NCBI RefSeq assembly: GCF_030489605.1
Contig: NZ_JAUKFY010000005.1
Coordinates: 124,001-188,000, forward strand
Length of the DNA: 64,000 nt
Reading direction: 5' to 3'
From: Brevibacillus laterosporus
GTDB lineage: Bacteria; Bacillota; Bacilli; Brevibacillales; Brevibacillaceae
The notes under the pieces were generated by a model. It made no database searches and was not told where the DNA came from. It saw only the letters and a program-made list of their open reading frames with translations. Of the stretch, positions 37,136-46,589 are shown in pieces. How positions within the stretch are numbered: position 1 is the stretch's first letter; each line of letters opens with the position of its first letter. The position numbers and the translations under genes were made by a program.

Positions 37136-38485
37136 CTAAGATGTCTTGTACAGGGCTTCTTCTTTCTCATTCAGAGGTTTTATGATACTAGCTTTTTTGG
37201 CATTAGATGAAAAACGTGGGAAATTAATCACGATTGACACGATGCCGCAAACAGCAACTAGCAGTGGATAAAAAGCAAATGGCAATAGTTCGATTGGTGA
37301 GAGCGCAGCAAATCCTGCTGCAGTTAACATTTGGGCTCCGTAAGGAATGATCCCTTGTACGCTGCACGAAAATAAATCTAGTAAACTTGCAGATTTTCTT
37401 GGATCGATTTCATATTGATCTGAAATATTTTTAGCAAGTGGACCTGCGAAAATAATAGCGATTGTATTATTAGCTGTACACATGTTTGTCAGGCTCACAA
37501 GACCAGCAATACTAAATTCTGCGCCTTTTTTTGAGCGAATATTACGCGTCAATACATGTAATAGATATTGAATCCCGCCATTATGTTGAATAATCTCAAT
37601 CATTCCGCCAATGAGCATGGTGAGCAAAACAAGCTCCATCATTCCACTAATCCCTAGCGTCACATTTTTGAAGAATGTGGCAAGTGTGTAGCTTCCATCT
37701 ATCATTCCGATGGCGCCTGATAAAACAGTTCCTCCCATTAGAACCACAAGAACATTCCAGCCAAGCAAGGCCGCAAGCAGCACTCCTGCATAAGGTAACA
37801 CTTTAACCCAATTGAAGGTTCCAACTGTAACATTTGTATGACTTCCCAAAGTAAGCACGATTAATAGGACGCATGTCAAAATGGCGGCTGGTAATACAAT
37901 TAAAAAGTTGGTTTTGAATTTATCTTTCATTTCTGTTCCTTGCGTACGTACCGCAGCAATTGTCGTATCAGAAATAAATGATAAATTATCTCCGAACATA
38001 GCTCCTCCGACAACAGTAGCCATTGTGAATGCAACAGAGATATCAGTTTGTTGGCTGATTCCTACGGCAATTGGAGCTAATGCAGCAATAGTCCCCATGG
38101 ATGTCCCCATTGCTAGTGAAATAAATGATCCGATTACAAATAAACCAACAACTAGAAGACCCTGAGGCAAAACGGAAAGGGCTAGGTTTACGGTAGCTTC
38201 AACACTGCCCATTCCTTTAGCTGTTTGAGAAAACGCACCAGCTAATACAAAGATTAATAACATGATAACGATATTTGGATTGCCTGCCCCTTTAGCAAAT
38301 CGTTCTACCTTTGTGGTAAAGCTATCTTTTCGGTTCATGACTAATGCAACCGTACTAGCGATCAAAATAGCAACTATGATTGGCAGCTGATAAAAATCTC
38401 CAGTAATAATTCCAGAACCAATGAACAGTGCTAAAAATATACCAAGCGGCAATAATGCCAACGCACTTCCTTTTGTCTGATTCAT
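37136..38485 (-). CDS. NhaC-family transporter, probable methionine transporter (MetT-like)
   Basis: 449 residues, about 11 hydrophobic segments. GSFISLAMGTSMGTIAALAPIAVGIS, VVGGAMFGDNLSFISDTTIAA and LVSLTNMCTANNTIAI are NhaC-superfamily motifs. Sequence alone would say Na+/H+ antiporter. However, a SAM-I riboswitch controls the gene, and NhaC-type proteins under methionine control (MetT) have been proposed as methionine transporters by comparative genomics. I therefore infer sodium- or proton-coupled methionine uptake. Start is the ATG at 38483-38485; the longer frame to 38656 runs through the riboswitch. Confidence 0.8.
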   Translation of the reverse strand: MNQTKGSALALLPLGIFLALFIGSGIITGDFYQLPIIVAILIASTVALVMNRKDSFTTKVERFAKGAGNPNIVIMLLIFVLAGAFSQTAKGMGSVEATVNLALSVLPQGLLVVGLFVIGSFISLAMGTSMGTIAALAPIAVGISQQTDISVAFTMATVVGGAMFGDNLSFISDTTIAAVRTQGTEMKDKFKTNFLIVLPAAILTCVLLIVLTLGSHTNVTVGTFNWVKVLPYAGVLLAALLGWNVLVVLMGGTVLSGAIGMIDGSYTLATFFKNVTLGISGMMELVLLTMLIGGMIEIIQHNGGIQYLLHVLTRNIRSKKGAEFSIAGLVSLTNMCTANNTIAIIFAGPLAKNISDQYEIDPRKSASLLDLFSCSVQGIIPYGAQMLTAAGFAALSPIELLPFAFYPLLVAVCGIVSIVINFPRFSSNAKKASIIKPLNEKEEALYKTS

Positions 38486-38531
38486 CAATAACACCCTCTC
38501 TATTTCGAAACTTTTTCTGAGAAAAAATGAA

Positions 38532-38690
38532 GAAGACCTCTTCTTGTGAGAAGAGGTCTTATATGGGATATAAGAATCACTCTTCTCATCTTTCAAGCAC
38601 AAGCTTGCTGGATTTGGCACAGCACTCTGAATACGAGTCCGCTGCCGAGGCATCAAAGGGCCAGTCCCTCCGCCTCTCTTGATAAGAAGG
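38532..38690 (-). ncRNA. SAM-I (S-box) riboswitch with terminator
   Basis: On the minus strand, from 38686 downwards: CTTATCAAGAGAGGCGGAGG, GACTGGCCCTTTGATGCCTC, GGCAGC, GTGCTGTGCCAAATCCAGC, then GAAAGATGAGAAG ending near 38582. These are the conserved S-box segments. CTTATC and GATGAG close helix P1. The terminator is AAGACCTCTTCTC/GAGAAGAGGTCTT (38532-38560) followed by a T-rich tract. P1's 3' strand GAGAAGAG is complementary to CTCTTCTC in the terminator, giving the antiterminator. SAM would therefore switch the gene off. Confidence 0.95.
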
Positions 38691-38727
38691 TTTCATAATT
38701 TTATTCTCGGTTGCTTAAGCTTTTTCT

Positions 38728-38756
38728 ACTTTACTCTTTTCAGAGAAAAATGTCAA
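38728..38756 (-). promoter_or_regulatory. Promoter of the SAM-riboswitch transcript
   Basis: On the minus strand TTGACA (38751-38756), 17 bases, TAAAGT (38728-38733), about 40 bases before the aptamer. Confidence 0.75.
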
Positions 38757-39049
38757 ATATTTTTTAGTGCAACTTAAATTATGCTGAGGATAGATACTAC
38801 TGCCTAGCTCTATTTTTTATCATCAATAGATTCTTCAGTAATTGTTTCTCTTCAGCTTTTACTCATGATTGTAAATAGCCTAAAAACCGAATATAGAGGA
38901 CTAATCCTAAGATAGAACGGTTTGTACTCGCAGGCAATCCGGTAATCCCCATTCCAGTTGATAGAACAGCAATAGGAGTACCAAATGGAAATATCGCCCA
39001 TCAAGCAGTATAATAAAAAAAGATGTAATGAAAAAGGGAGTGAATTTAA

Positions 39050-40282
39050 GTGAAGCAGGATATCATAGAACGTTTTACAAGATATGTAAAGATTGATACA
39101 CAATCCAATGCCCAGAGCCAGACAGTTCCGTCAACACCAGGGCAGCTAGAGCTGGGTAAATTGCTAGTTGAAGAACTAAAGGCGATGGGACTTTCAGAGG
39201 TTGCGATGGATGCAAATGGATATGTCATGGCGACACTCCCTGCAAATACGGATAAGCAAGTTCCAGTGATCGGCTTTTTATCCCATCTGGATACTGCCAC
39301 GGATTTTACAGGCAAAAATGTTAATCCGCAGGTTCACGAAAATTTTGACGGTAAAGCCATTACGCTAAATAAAGAACTGGGCGTTGTTTTATCACCGGAA
39401 TTATTTCCAGAGCTACCGTCCTACAAAGGTCACACATTGATTACGACCGATGGGACAACCTTGCTTGGAGCAGATGATAAAGCGGGTATCACTGAAATTA
39501 TGACCGCAATGGATTATTTGCTAAAGCATCCGGAAATTAAACATGGGAAAATTAGGGTGGCATTCACTCCTGACGAAGAAATCAGCAGAGGGCCGGCTCA
39601 TTTTGATGTGGCAGCTTTTGGTGCAAAATTTGCGTACACAATGGACGGGGGACCACTAGGCGGCTTGGAGTATGAAAGCTTTAATGCCGCAGAGCTCAAG
39701 CTTACTTTTAGGGGAGTTAGCACGCATCCTGGAACAGCCAAAAATAAAATGCTAAACGCCAGTAAGCTAGCAATGGAATTCCATGCACAACTTCCTGAGG
39801 AAGAGGCACCAGAGTACACAGAGGGCTATGAGGGCTTTTACCATCTTAGTTCAATAAACGGTGATGTCGAACAAAGTAAATCTCAATACATTATTAGAGA
39901 TTTTGATAAAGATAATTTTAATGCCAAAAAAGAGAAAGTAACAAGCATCGTGAAAAAGATGCAGGAGAAATACGGCGAAGAAAATATCAGCTTTGAACTC
40001 AATGATCAATACTATAACATGCGTGACAAAATTGAACCGGTTAAGGAAGTTGTTGACATTGCCCATGAAGCGATGAAAAACCTCGATATCGAGCCGGTAA
40101 TCAGCCCGATCCGAGGTGGTACGGATGGCTCTCAATTATCATATATGGGTCTGCCAACGCCAAATATTTTTACTGGTGGGGAAAATTATCACGGTAAATT
40201 CGAATATGTTTCTGTAGATAATATGGAAAAAGCTGTTCATGTTATTGTAGAGATAGCCCGGTTGTTTGAAGAAAAAGCATGA
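39050..40282 (+). CDS. pepT: Peptidase T (tripeptide aminopeptidase)
   Basis: 410 residues, the usual length. Metal ligands are in [11 protein letters not shown] (His, Asp), GADDKAG (Asp), [11 protein letters not shown] (Glu-Glu) and TMDGGPLG. The C-terminal [14 protein letters not shown] holds the last His, and [15 protein letters not shown] is a family marker. This M20 zinc enzyme removes the N-terminal residue of tripeptides in the cytoplasm. The start is GTG 39050 after AAAGGGAG. It stands alone, divergent from the riboswitch-controlled transporter. Confidence 0.96.
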   Translation: MKQDIIERFTRYVKIDTQSNAQSQTVPSTPGQLELGKLLVEELKAMGLSEVAMDANGYVMATLPANTDKQVPVIGFLSHLDTATDFTGKNVNPQVHENFDGKAITLNKELGVVLSPELFPELPSYKGHTLITTDGTTLLGADDKAGITEIMTAMDYLLKHPEIKHGKIRVAFTPDEEISRGPAHFDVAAFGAKFAYTMDGGPLGGLEYESFNAAELKLTFRGVSTHPGTAKNKMLNASKLAMEFHAQLPEEEAPEYTEGYEGFYHLSSINGDVEQSKSQYIIRDFDKDNFNAKKEKVTSIVKKMQEKYGEENISFELNDQYYNMRDKIEPVKEVVDIAHEAMKNLDIEPVISPIRGGTDGSQLSYMGLPTPNIFTGGENYHGKFEYVSVDNMEKAVHVIVEIARLFEEKA

Positions 40283-40305
40283 TGATAGCAAGCTAAAAAG
40301 AAATC

Positions 40306-40377
40306 AAATCCCCTTGGAGTCAACAATGAATGAAGTTCATGCACGCATGGATTGTTTACTGTTGAGCAAGGGGATTT
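40306..40377. terminator. Long bidirectional terminator hairpin
   Basis: AAATCCCCTTG (40306-40316) and CAAGGGGATTT (40367-40377), extended inside by TCAACA/TGTTGA, lie between converging pepT and azlD. Confidence 0.8.
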
Positions 40378-40380
40378 TGT

Positions 40381-40713
40381 TTATAGATACGTGCTACATA
40401 ATCTTAATAATCCCATCAAAATAACGCCGAAAATGACAGTAATCGCAAGGCTTTTCGTCCGCAAAGCTAATAAGAGAGTAGGAACAATCGCAATGAGAGT
40501 TAGCCAATTTACTCCGATTGAATCACTGCTTTTATCAATGACACTCTCCACAACGAGGGCTGTGAGAATACAAATAGGTATAAAAGAAAGCCATTTAAGT
40601 ACAGGGGCAGGCAATTGCAAGTTACGAACCACTAAAAATGGCAGAATACGCGGTATTACTGTTACAAATGTACAACCGAGTATGAGAAGGAGAATTGATA
40701 GATTAAGGCTCAT
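40381..40713 (-). CDS. azlD: AzlD-family branched-chain amino acid export subunit
   Basis: 110 residues with four hydrophobic segments. CTFVTVIPRILPFLVV and LKWLSFIPICILTALVVESV are the AzlD pattern. AzlD partners AzlC (as BrnE/BrnF) to export branched-chain amino acids or analogues such as 4-azaleucine. Its ATG overlaps the azlC stop by four bases, so translation is coupled. Confidence 0.92.
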   Translation of the reverse strand: MSLNLSILLLILGCTFVTVIPRILPFLVVRNLQLPAPVLKWLSFIPICILTALVVESVIDKSSDSIGVNWLTLIAIVPTLLLALRTKSLAITVIFGVILMGLLRLCSTYL

Positions 40714-41435
40714 TTATCTGTCACCACCCCAATAGTAGCTACAATGACCGTCGCTAAAATTACTGCAACGTGCGAAGGAACAAGAAAGGATAAAACCAGC
40801 ATAGCTATGATCATATATACAACAAGGCTGAGAGAATGCTTGAGCTTTGAAGGCTCCATAGATTGCAATTGCAGAACAAGCAAGGCTACAAACATTGCTG
40901 TTAAAGCAAAATCCAGTCCAAATACCATTGGATTTGTAATCCATTTCCCAAGAATTGCTCCTAGCATACACGATAAGATCCAAATGATATAAGCGGTAAG
41001 ATTTAGACCATTCATCCAGCGGTCGTTTATCTTCTCTCCCTTTGTAATCTTATTAATAGCAACACCGAACGATTCATCTGTCACCAGTGCGCCAATTCCG
41101 ATGTTTTTTAATAAAGAATATTTGGTAAAAGAGGGAGCCAGAGTTGCGCTTAGTAAAAAGTTGCGTAGGTTTACAATAAAAGTAGTTACAATAATGGCTG
41201 AGTAGGGACTATTCGCTGCTAATAGGGCACAAATGATAAATTGAGCTGACCCGGCATATACCAAAGCCGATAACAATGTAATTTCTAAAATGCTCAAATG
41301 AGAAGAAACACCAATTACTCCAGCTGCTAGTCCAATGCTAATGTAGCCTAATAAGGTAGGGATACAATCCTTAACGCCTTGGCGGAATGTAGGGGCATTA
41401 GCTTCCTCCACTCCAGTTTCTCTTCCTATATTCAT
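40710..41435 (-). CDS. azlC: AzlC-family branched-chain amino acid exporter
   Basis: 241 residues from the ATG at 41433-41435. FRQGVKDCIPTLLGYISIGLAAGVIG, SALVYAGSAQFI, NLRNFLLSATLAP and ALVTDESFGVA are AzlC landmarks, and about seven hydrophobic segments are seen. The AAAGGAG site is 14 bases before this ATG, somewhat far; a GTG at 41448-41450 overlaps the site. No Lrp-type azlB regulator is adjacent and no T-box is seen upstream. Confidence 0.9.
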   Translation of the reverse strand: MNIGRETGVEEANAPTFRQGVKDCIPTLLGYISIGLAAGVIGVSSHLSILEITLLSALVYAGSAQFIICALLAANSPYSAIIVTTFIVNLRNFLLSATLAPSFTKYSLLKNIGIGALVTDESFGVAINKITKGEKINDRWMNGLNLTAYIIWILSCMLGAILGKWITNPMVFGLDFALTAMFVALLVLQLQSMEPSKLKHSLSLVVYMIIAMLVLSFLVPSHVAVILATVIVATIGVVTDK

Positions 41436-42068
41436 TTCCAGTGTAACCACTCCTTTGCAGTATATTGTCCCCTAACTATGGAAGGGGGGTTATGACTTTA
41501 AAAACACTAAAACAACATTTTGGTTTTGTTAAAAATTACATTTTATCAAGCATATTTAAAATTAGCAACTATTATATAAAAAAATTGTAAAACTATCCAC
41601 GTTTTGTTCTTACTTTATAAATTCTTGAGATTTTCTATTTATGATGAATCGTGTTCGTAGAGCTGGAAAGGAAGGATTCATCAAGAAAATGAAAGGAATA
41701 AAAGCCGCGATTGCTTACAGCACTTTGGTTCTTGGATTGACCTTGCTTGCTAATGTTACAAAAAATTATTTGCTAATCGGGCTCATCTAATTATCACCCA
41801 TGCTGATCACAATGGGGATTTTTGCACTCTCATGCACCCATGCAAGCTAGTATCCTACAGCTACTATATAACAACACTCTCCCAATAAAGAAGAGATAGC
41901 TGGAAACTATAGTTCTGCGAAAAGAACAAAGGCAGATGGTTGTTTTTTTGTATGGCTATTGCTAACGCGGTATATAGTATTTTCACCAATTCTATGGTAT
42001 AAAAAGTGGTGTTAAATCCGATAGATAACGTATATACGATTGTTAGCAGATAAGCAGGTGAATTACAA
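41436..42068. other. Long AT-rich intergenic region between azlC and manR
   Basis: About 630 bases with no convincing gene. It holds two possible short reading frames: 41492-41590 (32 codons, next to a G-rich stretch) and 41689-41790 (33 residues, one hydrophobic segment, AAGGAAGG upstream). After the second, another frame reads LIITHADHNGD, which hints at a decayed metallo-beta-lactamase-like gene, but this is too short to claim. Confidence 0.4.
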
Positions 42069-44030
42069 ATGAATGCGAGACAAATAGAGATCTTGCGTAT
42101 TCTATTAACACAATCCGACCAGCATGTATTAGTACAAGAGATTGCAGAAAAGGTAGGCTGCTCGGAGAAGACTATTCGCAATGATTTTAAAAGGATACAG
42201 GACTACCTTAGAGAGCATTCAACTGCCACCTTAATCCGGAAACCGGGGTTAGGGGTTTTCCTAGAGATAGAAGAGCATGAAAAAGCGAACTTATTTCACA
42301 AATTACACATGGTGAACCATCCAATCAAATATGAATCTGATGAAAAAATGATTCTTGAAATAGCTTATCAGTTGGTTATGAATGTAAAGCCCGTAACAGT
42401 TCAGGAGCTTGCTTCCAAATATTTTGTCAACAAAGCGGTCATCAAGAAAAGTTTGGACAAAATCGAAAAGTGGCTAAACGTTTGGGGACTTACATTAATC
42501 TCTAAGCAAAAGGTAGGTCTAATGATTGAAGGGAACGAAAAAGCCAAAAGAACAGCATTAGCCCGATTATCACAATTGACCAATAATTCTCAGCTTAGTG
42601 ACTCATTTATTAAGGAGCAGTTTTCATCCCATGAGGTTGAGATTGTCAAAAATGAGTTAAAACAGCTCCAAAAGCGACATTCCTTCTTTTTTACGGATGA
42701 AACGCTGGAGGGATTGATTGTACATGTTCTGCTGATGATTAGGCGAACGAAGCTTAAACAGCCTATTACTCTCTCAGAGAAAGAAAGAACCCTTCTACAA
42801 GATAAAAAAGAATATGAATGGACTGCTGAATTTCTTACATCACTAGAATCTATTTTTGCAGTAAAGTTTGCCGAGGTTGAAATCACTTACTTGGCCTTAC
42901 ACATTTTGGGCGGTAAAATTCGTTATCAGCAAAAGAATGAGGAACCATTGAAAATAGATGATTTTACTGAGAATAATCCTGTTCTCGCTCAGCTTTTGTC
43001 ACTATTGATTGCGCGCATGTCTGAATTTAATATGATTGACTTTATGAATGACCAAGCCTTACTGGATGGCTTGAAGGTTCATTTATATACAACTTTAAAT
43101 CGCCTTACTTACGGTCTTCCTGTATCGAATCCGATGCTTAGTGATATCAAGAGAATGTATCCGTATATGTTTGATATGGTGCTTTGTGTATTAGAAGAGG
43201 TCTACCAATCGCTCTCTCTTTCTATCCCTGAGGAGGAAGCAGCTTATCTTGTGTTACATTTTCAAGCATCCATTGAACGATTTCATAGTAATCGGGAAAA
43301 AACAAAGAATGTTGTCATTGTTTGTCATATGGGGATTGGGATGTCTCAACTGTTGCGAACAAAGCTCGAACGGAAATTTATTTCCATTCATATTGTAGCG
43401 TGTTTAGCTAAGGCTGATGTAAAAGAATATCTTGCCAATCATGACGTAGACTTTGTTATATCTACAGTTTCACTGCCTGAAGTAAACATCCCATATATTG
43501 TTATTTCTCCGTTATTAGAGGCTGCGGAAGAAAAAAGACTAGAGAATTTTATTACACAACTGAATGAACCTTTGCAACAGACACCCAAAGAATCTGTGCT
43601 TTTGAAGTTTACCACTCCTTTTTTAGTTTTTTTACATCAGGATGCTGAGCATCGCTATGAGTTGATTGAAATGCTTGCAACTGTTTTACATGAAAAGGGA
43701 TTTGTGGAGAAGGAATATACGCATAATGCTATTACCCGGGAAAGAATGTCATCGACTAATATTGGTTCAGGTGTAGCTATTCCACATGGTAATCCCAAAT
43801 TGATTAGACATTCAGCTATTGCAATTGCTACATTGAAGGAACCAATTGAGTGGGGATCAGAAAAGGTATCACTCGTATTCATGCTGGCAGTAAAGAATGA
43901 CGACCAAGAGGATACACGGCAGCTATTCCGGGAATTATCGTTTATCAGTGAACAGCCGGCTTTTATTCAAACGCTTATAAAGGAAACAGATAACATGCAA
44001 TTTCTATCTCATTTTCATCACAGCAAATAA
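42069..44030 (+). CDS. manR: PTS-regulated transcriptional activator, MtlR/ManR type
   Basis: 653 residues. N-terminal helix-turn-helix units (LVQEIAEKVGCSEKTIRNDF; another at VTVQELASKYFVNKAVIKKS), two PRD regions (about 170-405, with LHILGGKIRY and LVLHFQASIERF), a GatB-like IIB domain (VVIVCHMGIGMSQLL, Cys) and a C-terminal IIA domain with phospho-His in GVAIPHGNPKL. Such activators are switched by phosphorylation from HPr and their own PTS permease. The next gene is a matching fructose-type IIBCA permease, the arrangement of manR-manP in B. subtilis. AGGTGA precedes the ATG. Confidence 0.9.
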   Translation: MNARQIEILRILLTQSDQHVLVQEIAEKVGCSEKTIRNDFKRIQDYLREHSTATLIRKPGLGVFLEIEEHEKANLFHKLHMVNHPIKYESDEKMILEIAYQLVMNVKPVTVQELASKYFVNKAVIKKSLDKIEKWLNVWGLTLISKQKVGLMIEGNEKAKRTALARLSQLTNNSQLSDSFIKEQFSSHEVEIVKNELKQLQKRHSFFFTDETLEGLIVHVLLMIRRTKLKQPITLSEKERTLLQDKKEYEWTAEFLTSLESIFAVKFAEVEITYLALHILGGKIRYQQKNEEPLKIDDFTENNPVLAQLLSLLIARMSEFNMIDFMNDQALLDGLKVHLYTTLNRLTYGLPVSNPMLSDIKRMYPYMFDMVLCVLEEVYQSLSLSIPEEEAAYLVLHFQASIERFHSNREKTKNVVIVCHMGIGMSQLLRTKLERKFISIHIVACLAKADVKEYLANHDVDFVISTVSLPEVNIPYIVISPLLEAAEEKRLENFITQLNEPLQQTPKESVLLKFTTPFLVFLHQDAEHRYELIEMLATVLHEKGFVEKEYTHNAITRERMSSTNIGSGVAIPHGNPKLIRHSAIAIATLKEPIEWGSEKVSLVFMLAVKNDDQEDTRQLFRELSFISEQPAFIQTLIKETDNMQFLSHFHHSK

Positions 44031-44074
44031 ATCCTCTCATTTTGCTTTGCCTACTCCAAGGAAAATAAAATCCG

Positions 44075-44097
44075 TTTTTCCGGAAACTACGGAAAAA
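44075..44097 (+). promoter_or_regulatory. Inverted repeat upstream of manP, candidate ManR site
   Basis: TTTTTCCG, seven bases, CGGAAAAA: a perfect 8-7-8 palindrome in the manR-manP gap, about 75 bases before manP. Its position upstream of a likely -35 region suits an activator. Confidence 0.55.
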
Positions 44098-44173
44098 AAC
44101 TAAACTTTTGTCTGATCGATTTCGCAGTATAGTATATGTAAGCGATTTCGAAATAGATAAAGGGGGATTAGTG

Positions 44174-46114
44174 ATGAGACTCTTAGCGATTACTTCATGT
44201 CCTAATGGAATTGCCCATACGTATATGGCGGCAGAAAATCTCCAAAAAGCTGCTGATAAATTAGGTGTTCAAATGAAAGTTGAAACACAGGGCTCGATTG
44301 GAGTAGAAAATAAATTTACAGAACAGGAAATACGTGAAGCGGATGGTATCATTATTGCTGCTGATAAAACGGTCGACAAGGATCGCTTCATTGGGAAGAA
44401 GGTATTACTTGTTGGGGTTCAGGATGGTATACGTAAACCCGAAGAGCTAATCCATTTAGTATCAAGTGGAGAGGTACCTGTCTATCAGGGTCAAGCCAAC
44501 GCGGTAGAGAACAAGACTAATGAGAAAGCTGATAAGCAAAACTCATTTTATCGTCATTTGATGAGCGGCGTATCGTACATGGTTCCATTCATTGTTATCG
44601 GCGGATTATTAATCGCCATTGCTTTGACACTTGGTGGAGAAAAAACACCTAGTGGTTTGGTTATTCCAGATGCTTCATTCTGGAAGACAATCGAAAAGCT
44701 TGGCGCAGCCTCCTTCACCTTCATGGTTCCTATTCTTGCTGGTTTTATTGCCTTTAGTATTGCCGATCGACCAGGTCTTGCTCCTGGTATGATTGGTGGA
44801 TTAATTGCCGCGAATGGGAGCTTCTATGGAAGTGAAGCCGGAGCCGGCTTTATTGGTGGTATTATTGCAGGTTTCTTAGCAGGTTATGTAGCGTTAGGGA
44901 TTAAAAGTATGAAAGTTCCCAAAGCTATTCAGCCTATTATGCCGATCATTATCATTCCGGTATTTGCTTCTCTGATTGTAGGTCTGGTGTTTGTGTATGT
45001 GATTGGATCGCCTATCGCACAGGTATTTGAAGCTTTAACAGCGTGGTTATCAGGTATGCAAGGCACAAGCTCTATTCTCTTAGCCATTATACTAGGTGCT
45101 ATGATTTCCTTTGATATGGGTGGGCCTGTTAATAAAGTTGCTTTCTTGTTTGGTTCTGCCATGATTGCAGAGGGAAACTATGATATCATGGGAGCGGTTG
45201 CGGTAGCGATCTGTATCCCTCCGATTGGCATGGGGCTAGCTACTTTTATCAATAAGAAAAAATATCAGGATGCAGAACGAGAAGCAGGGAAAGCGACATT
45301 TACAATGGGGTTATTTGGGATTACAGAAGGAGCTATTCCGTTCGCAGCTCAGGACCCATTCCGCGTTATTCCAAGTATCATGATCGGTTCCATCGTAGGT
45401 TCGGTTATTGCCATGGTGGGACATGTTGGAGATAAAGTAGCACATGGTGGACCAATTGTTGCAGTACTTGGTGCTGTTGATAATGTATTGATGTTCTTCG
45501 TCGCAGTTATTGTAGGTGCGATTGTAACAGCAGTATTGGTCAATATCTTAAAAAAAGATATACAAAAAGGAAAAACTCCTGCTACACAAGCAGTAGCAGA
45601 CTCAACAGCCAAGCAAAGCCTTCCCAAGGAAGAAAGAAAAGCAGAGCCTGTTGAAATTAAAAAATTAACTGATATTACTAGCTTAGAATTAATAGATGTA
45701 GATGTAGCAGGTGCAACGCGCGATGAGGTCATTGATGAAATGATCCACAAGTTAAATCGTGCAGGAGCAATCCGTTCTGCTTCCGAGTTCAAGCAGGCGA
45801 TACTAAGCCGTGAACAAGAAAGCTCCACAGGAATTGGTATGAACATTGCTATTCCTCATGGAAAATCAGAGACCGTCCAAAAAACAAGCGTGGTGTTTGG
45901 GCTTAAACGTGACGGAGTAAATTGGAACAGTCTTGATGGGTCTGATGCAAAGCTGATTTTTATGATCGCAGTTCCAAAAGAGAGTGAAGGAAATGAACAC
46001 TTGAAAATTCTTCAAATGCTATCTCGAAAGCTCATGGACGAAGGCTTTAGAGAACAGCTATTGTCAATTAAAACAAAGGAAGAGGCCTATCAGCTATTGG
46101 GGTCTATTGAATAA
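44174..46114 (+). CDS. manP: PTS mannose/fructose-family permease EIIBCA
   Basis: 646 residues from ATG 44174 after AAAGGGGG. Domain order B-C-A: IIB residues 1-100 with active Cys9 in ITSCPNGIAHTYMAAE; IIC about 125-460 with GPVNKVAFLFG and GITEGAIPFAAQDP; IIA about 500-646 with phospho-His in NIAIPHGKSE. It imports and phosphorylates a hexose. The B-C-A order matches B. subtilis ManP, not FruA (A-B-C), so mannose is my first guess. A manA isomerase gene is not next to it. Confidence 0.9.
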   Translation: MRLLAITSCPNGIAHTYMAAENLQKAADKLGVQMKVETQGSIGVENKFTEQEIREADGIIIAADKTVDKDRFIGKKVLLVGVQDGIRKPEELIHLVSSGEVPVYQGQANAVENKTNEKADKQNSFYRHLMSGVSYMVPFIVIGGLLIAIALTLGGEKTPSGLVIPDASFWKTIEKLGAASFTFMVPILAGFIAFSIADRPGLAPGMIGGLIAANGSFYGSEAGAGFIGGIIAGFLAGYVALGIKSMKVPKAIQPIMPIIIIPVFASLIVGLVFVYVIGSPIAQVFEALTAWLSGMQGTSSILLAIILGAMISFDMGGPVNKVAFLFGSAMIAEGNYDIMGAVAVAICIPPIGMGLATFINKKKYQDAEREAGKATFTMGLFGITEGAIPFAAQDPFRVIPSIMIGSIVGSVIAMVGHVGDKVAHGGPIVAVLGAVDNVLMFFVAVIVGAIVTAVLVNILKKDIQKGKTPATQAVADSTAKQSLPKEERKAEPVEIKKLTDITSLELIDVDVAGATRDEVIDEMIHKLNRAGAIRSASEFKQAILSREQESSTGIGMNIAIPHGKSETVQKTSVVFGLKRDGVNWNSLDGSDAKLIFMIAVPKESEGNEHLKILQMLSRKLMDEGFREQLLSIKTKEEAYQLLGSIE

Positions 46115-46589
46115 TAAGCTATTCTAGCATCCGGGGATAACTCATATAAATACAAGCTTCAATTAAGGCCTTCTCTCCTTATCTAAGGGGAGAGGGCCTT
46201 GCCTTTTCTTTTCCATCCTAAACGTAGAAAAGAAGTCAGATTGAGCAGTTCTATTCTTTTTTATTCGATAAATTTTATCAGGAAGGACGATTAGAACCAC
46301 AGCGTAAGGGACATGCTGGTTGGCTTGTACATTGTTATATTGCTGACTATGAAACATGCCGGGACAGTTGAACCTCAATACAATAGAGGGTGGTGCTTAC
46401 GTGTTGTTCCATTTTCCAATCAGCTCGGGAAATGAATGAAGCTATGTGTAAAATGGGTAAGGCTTTAGAACATAATTCTTCCTTATGAAAATCGGGGATA
46501 AATAAAGAAATCCATTTGTTATAAATTTACAAGTATGCTTATGCCAAAAGATTGTCAAAATAATTATATCCTATATGGTGGAGGCTTGT
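46115..46589. other. Intergenic region with terminator and possible gene remnants
   Basis: A terminator lies at 46164-46202. From about 46265 to 46375 one frame reads DKFYQEGRLEPQRKGHAGWL and on to a stop, and a second, at about 46410-46490, reads FQSAREMNEAMCKMGKALEH and then a stop. Neither has a start with a ribosome site. They look like leftovers of a decayed gene, family unknown. Confidence 0.35.
46164..46202. terminator. Intrinsic terminator after manP
   Basis: AAGGCC.TTCTCTCC and GGGGAGAGGGCCTT pair around TTATCTAA, followed by GCCTTTTCTTTT. Confidence 0.7.

Noticed and set aside
38870-39010. Protein-like stretch ILAGNPVIPIPVDRTAIGVPN-like before pepT
   Set aside because: No start, no ribosome site and no family match; probably chance or an unreadable remnant.
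41492-41590. 32-codon frame after GGAAGGGGGG
   Set aside because: The G-rich stretch is too close to the ATG for a good ribosome site, the peptide is low in complexity and AT-rich, and there is no family match I can see.
41436-41700. T-box or leucine leader for azlCD
   Set aside because: No T-box motif (AGGGTGGNACCGCG) on the minus strand.
41641-41790. Small frame ending in MKGIKAAIAYSTLVLGLTLL and further residues, with LIITHADHNGD in another frame
   Set aside because: It could be the remains of a metallo-beta-lactamase-like gene, but the stretch is too short and broken to call.
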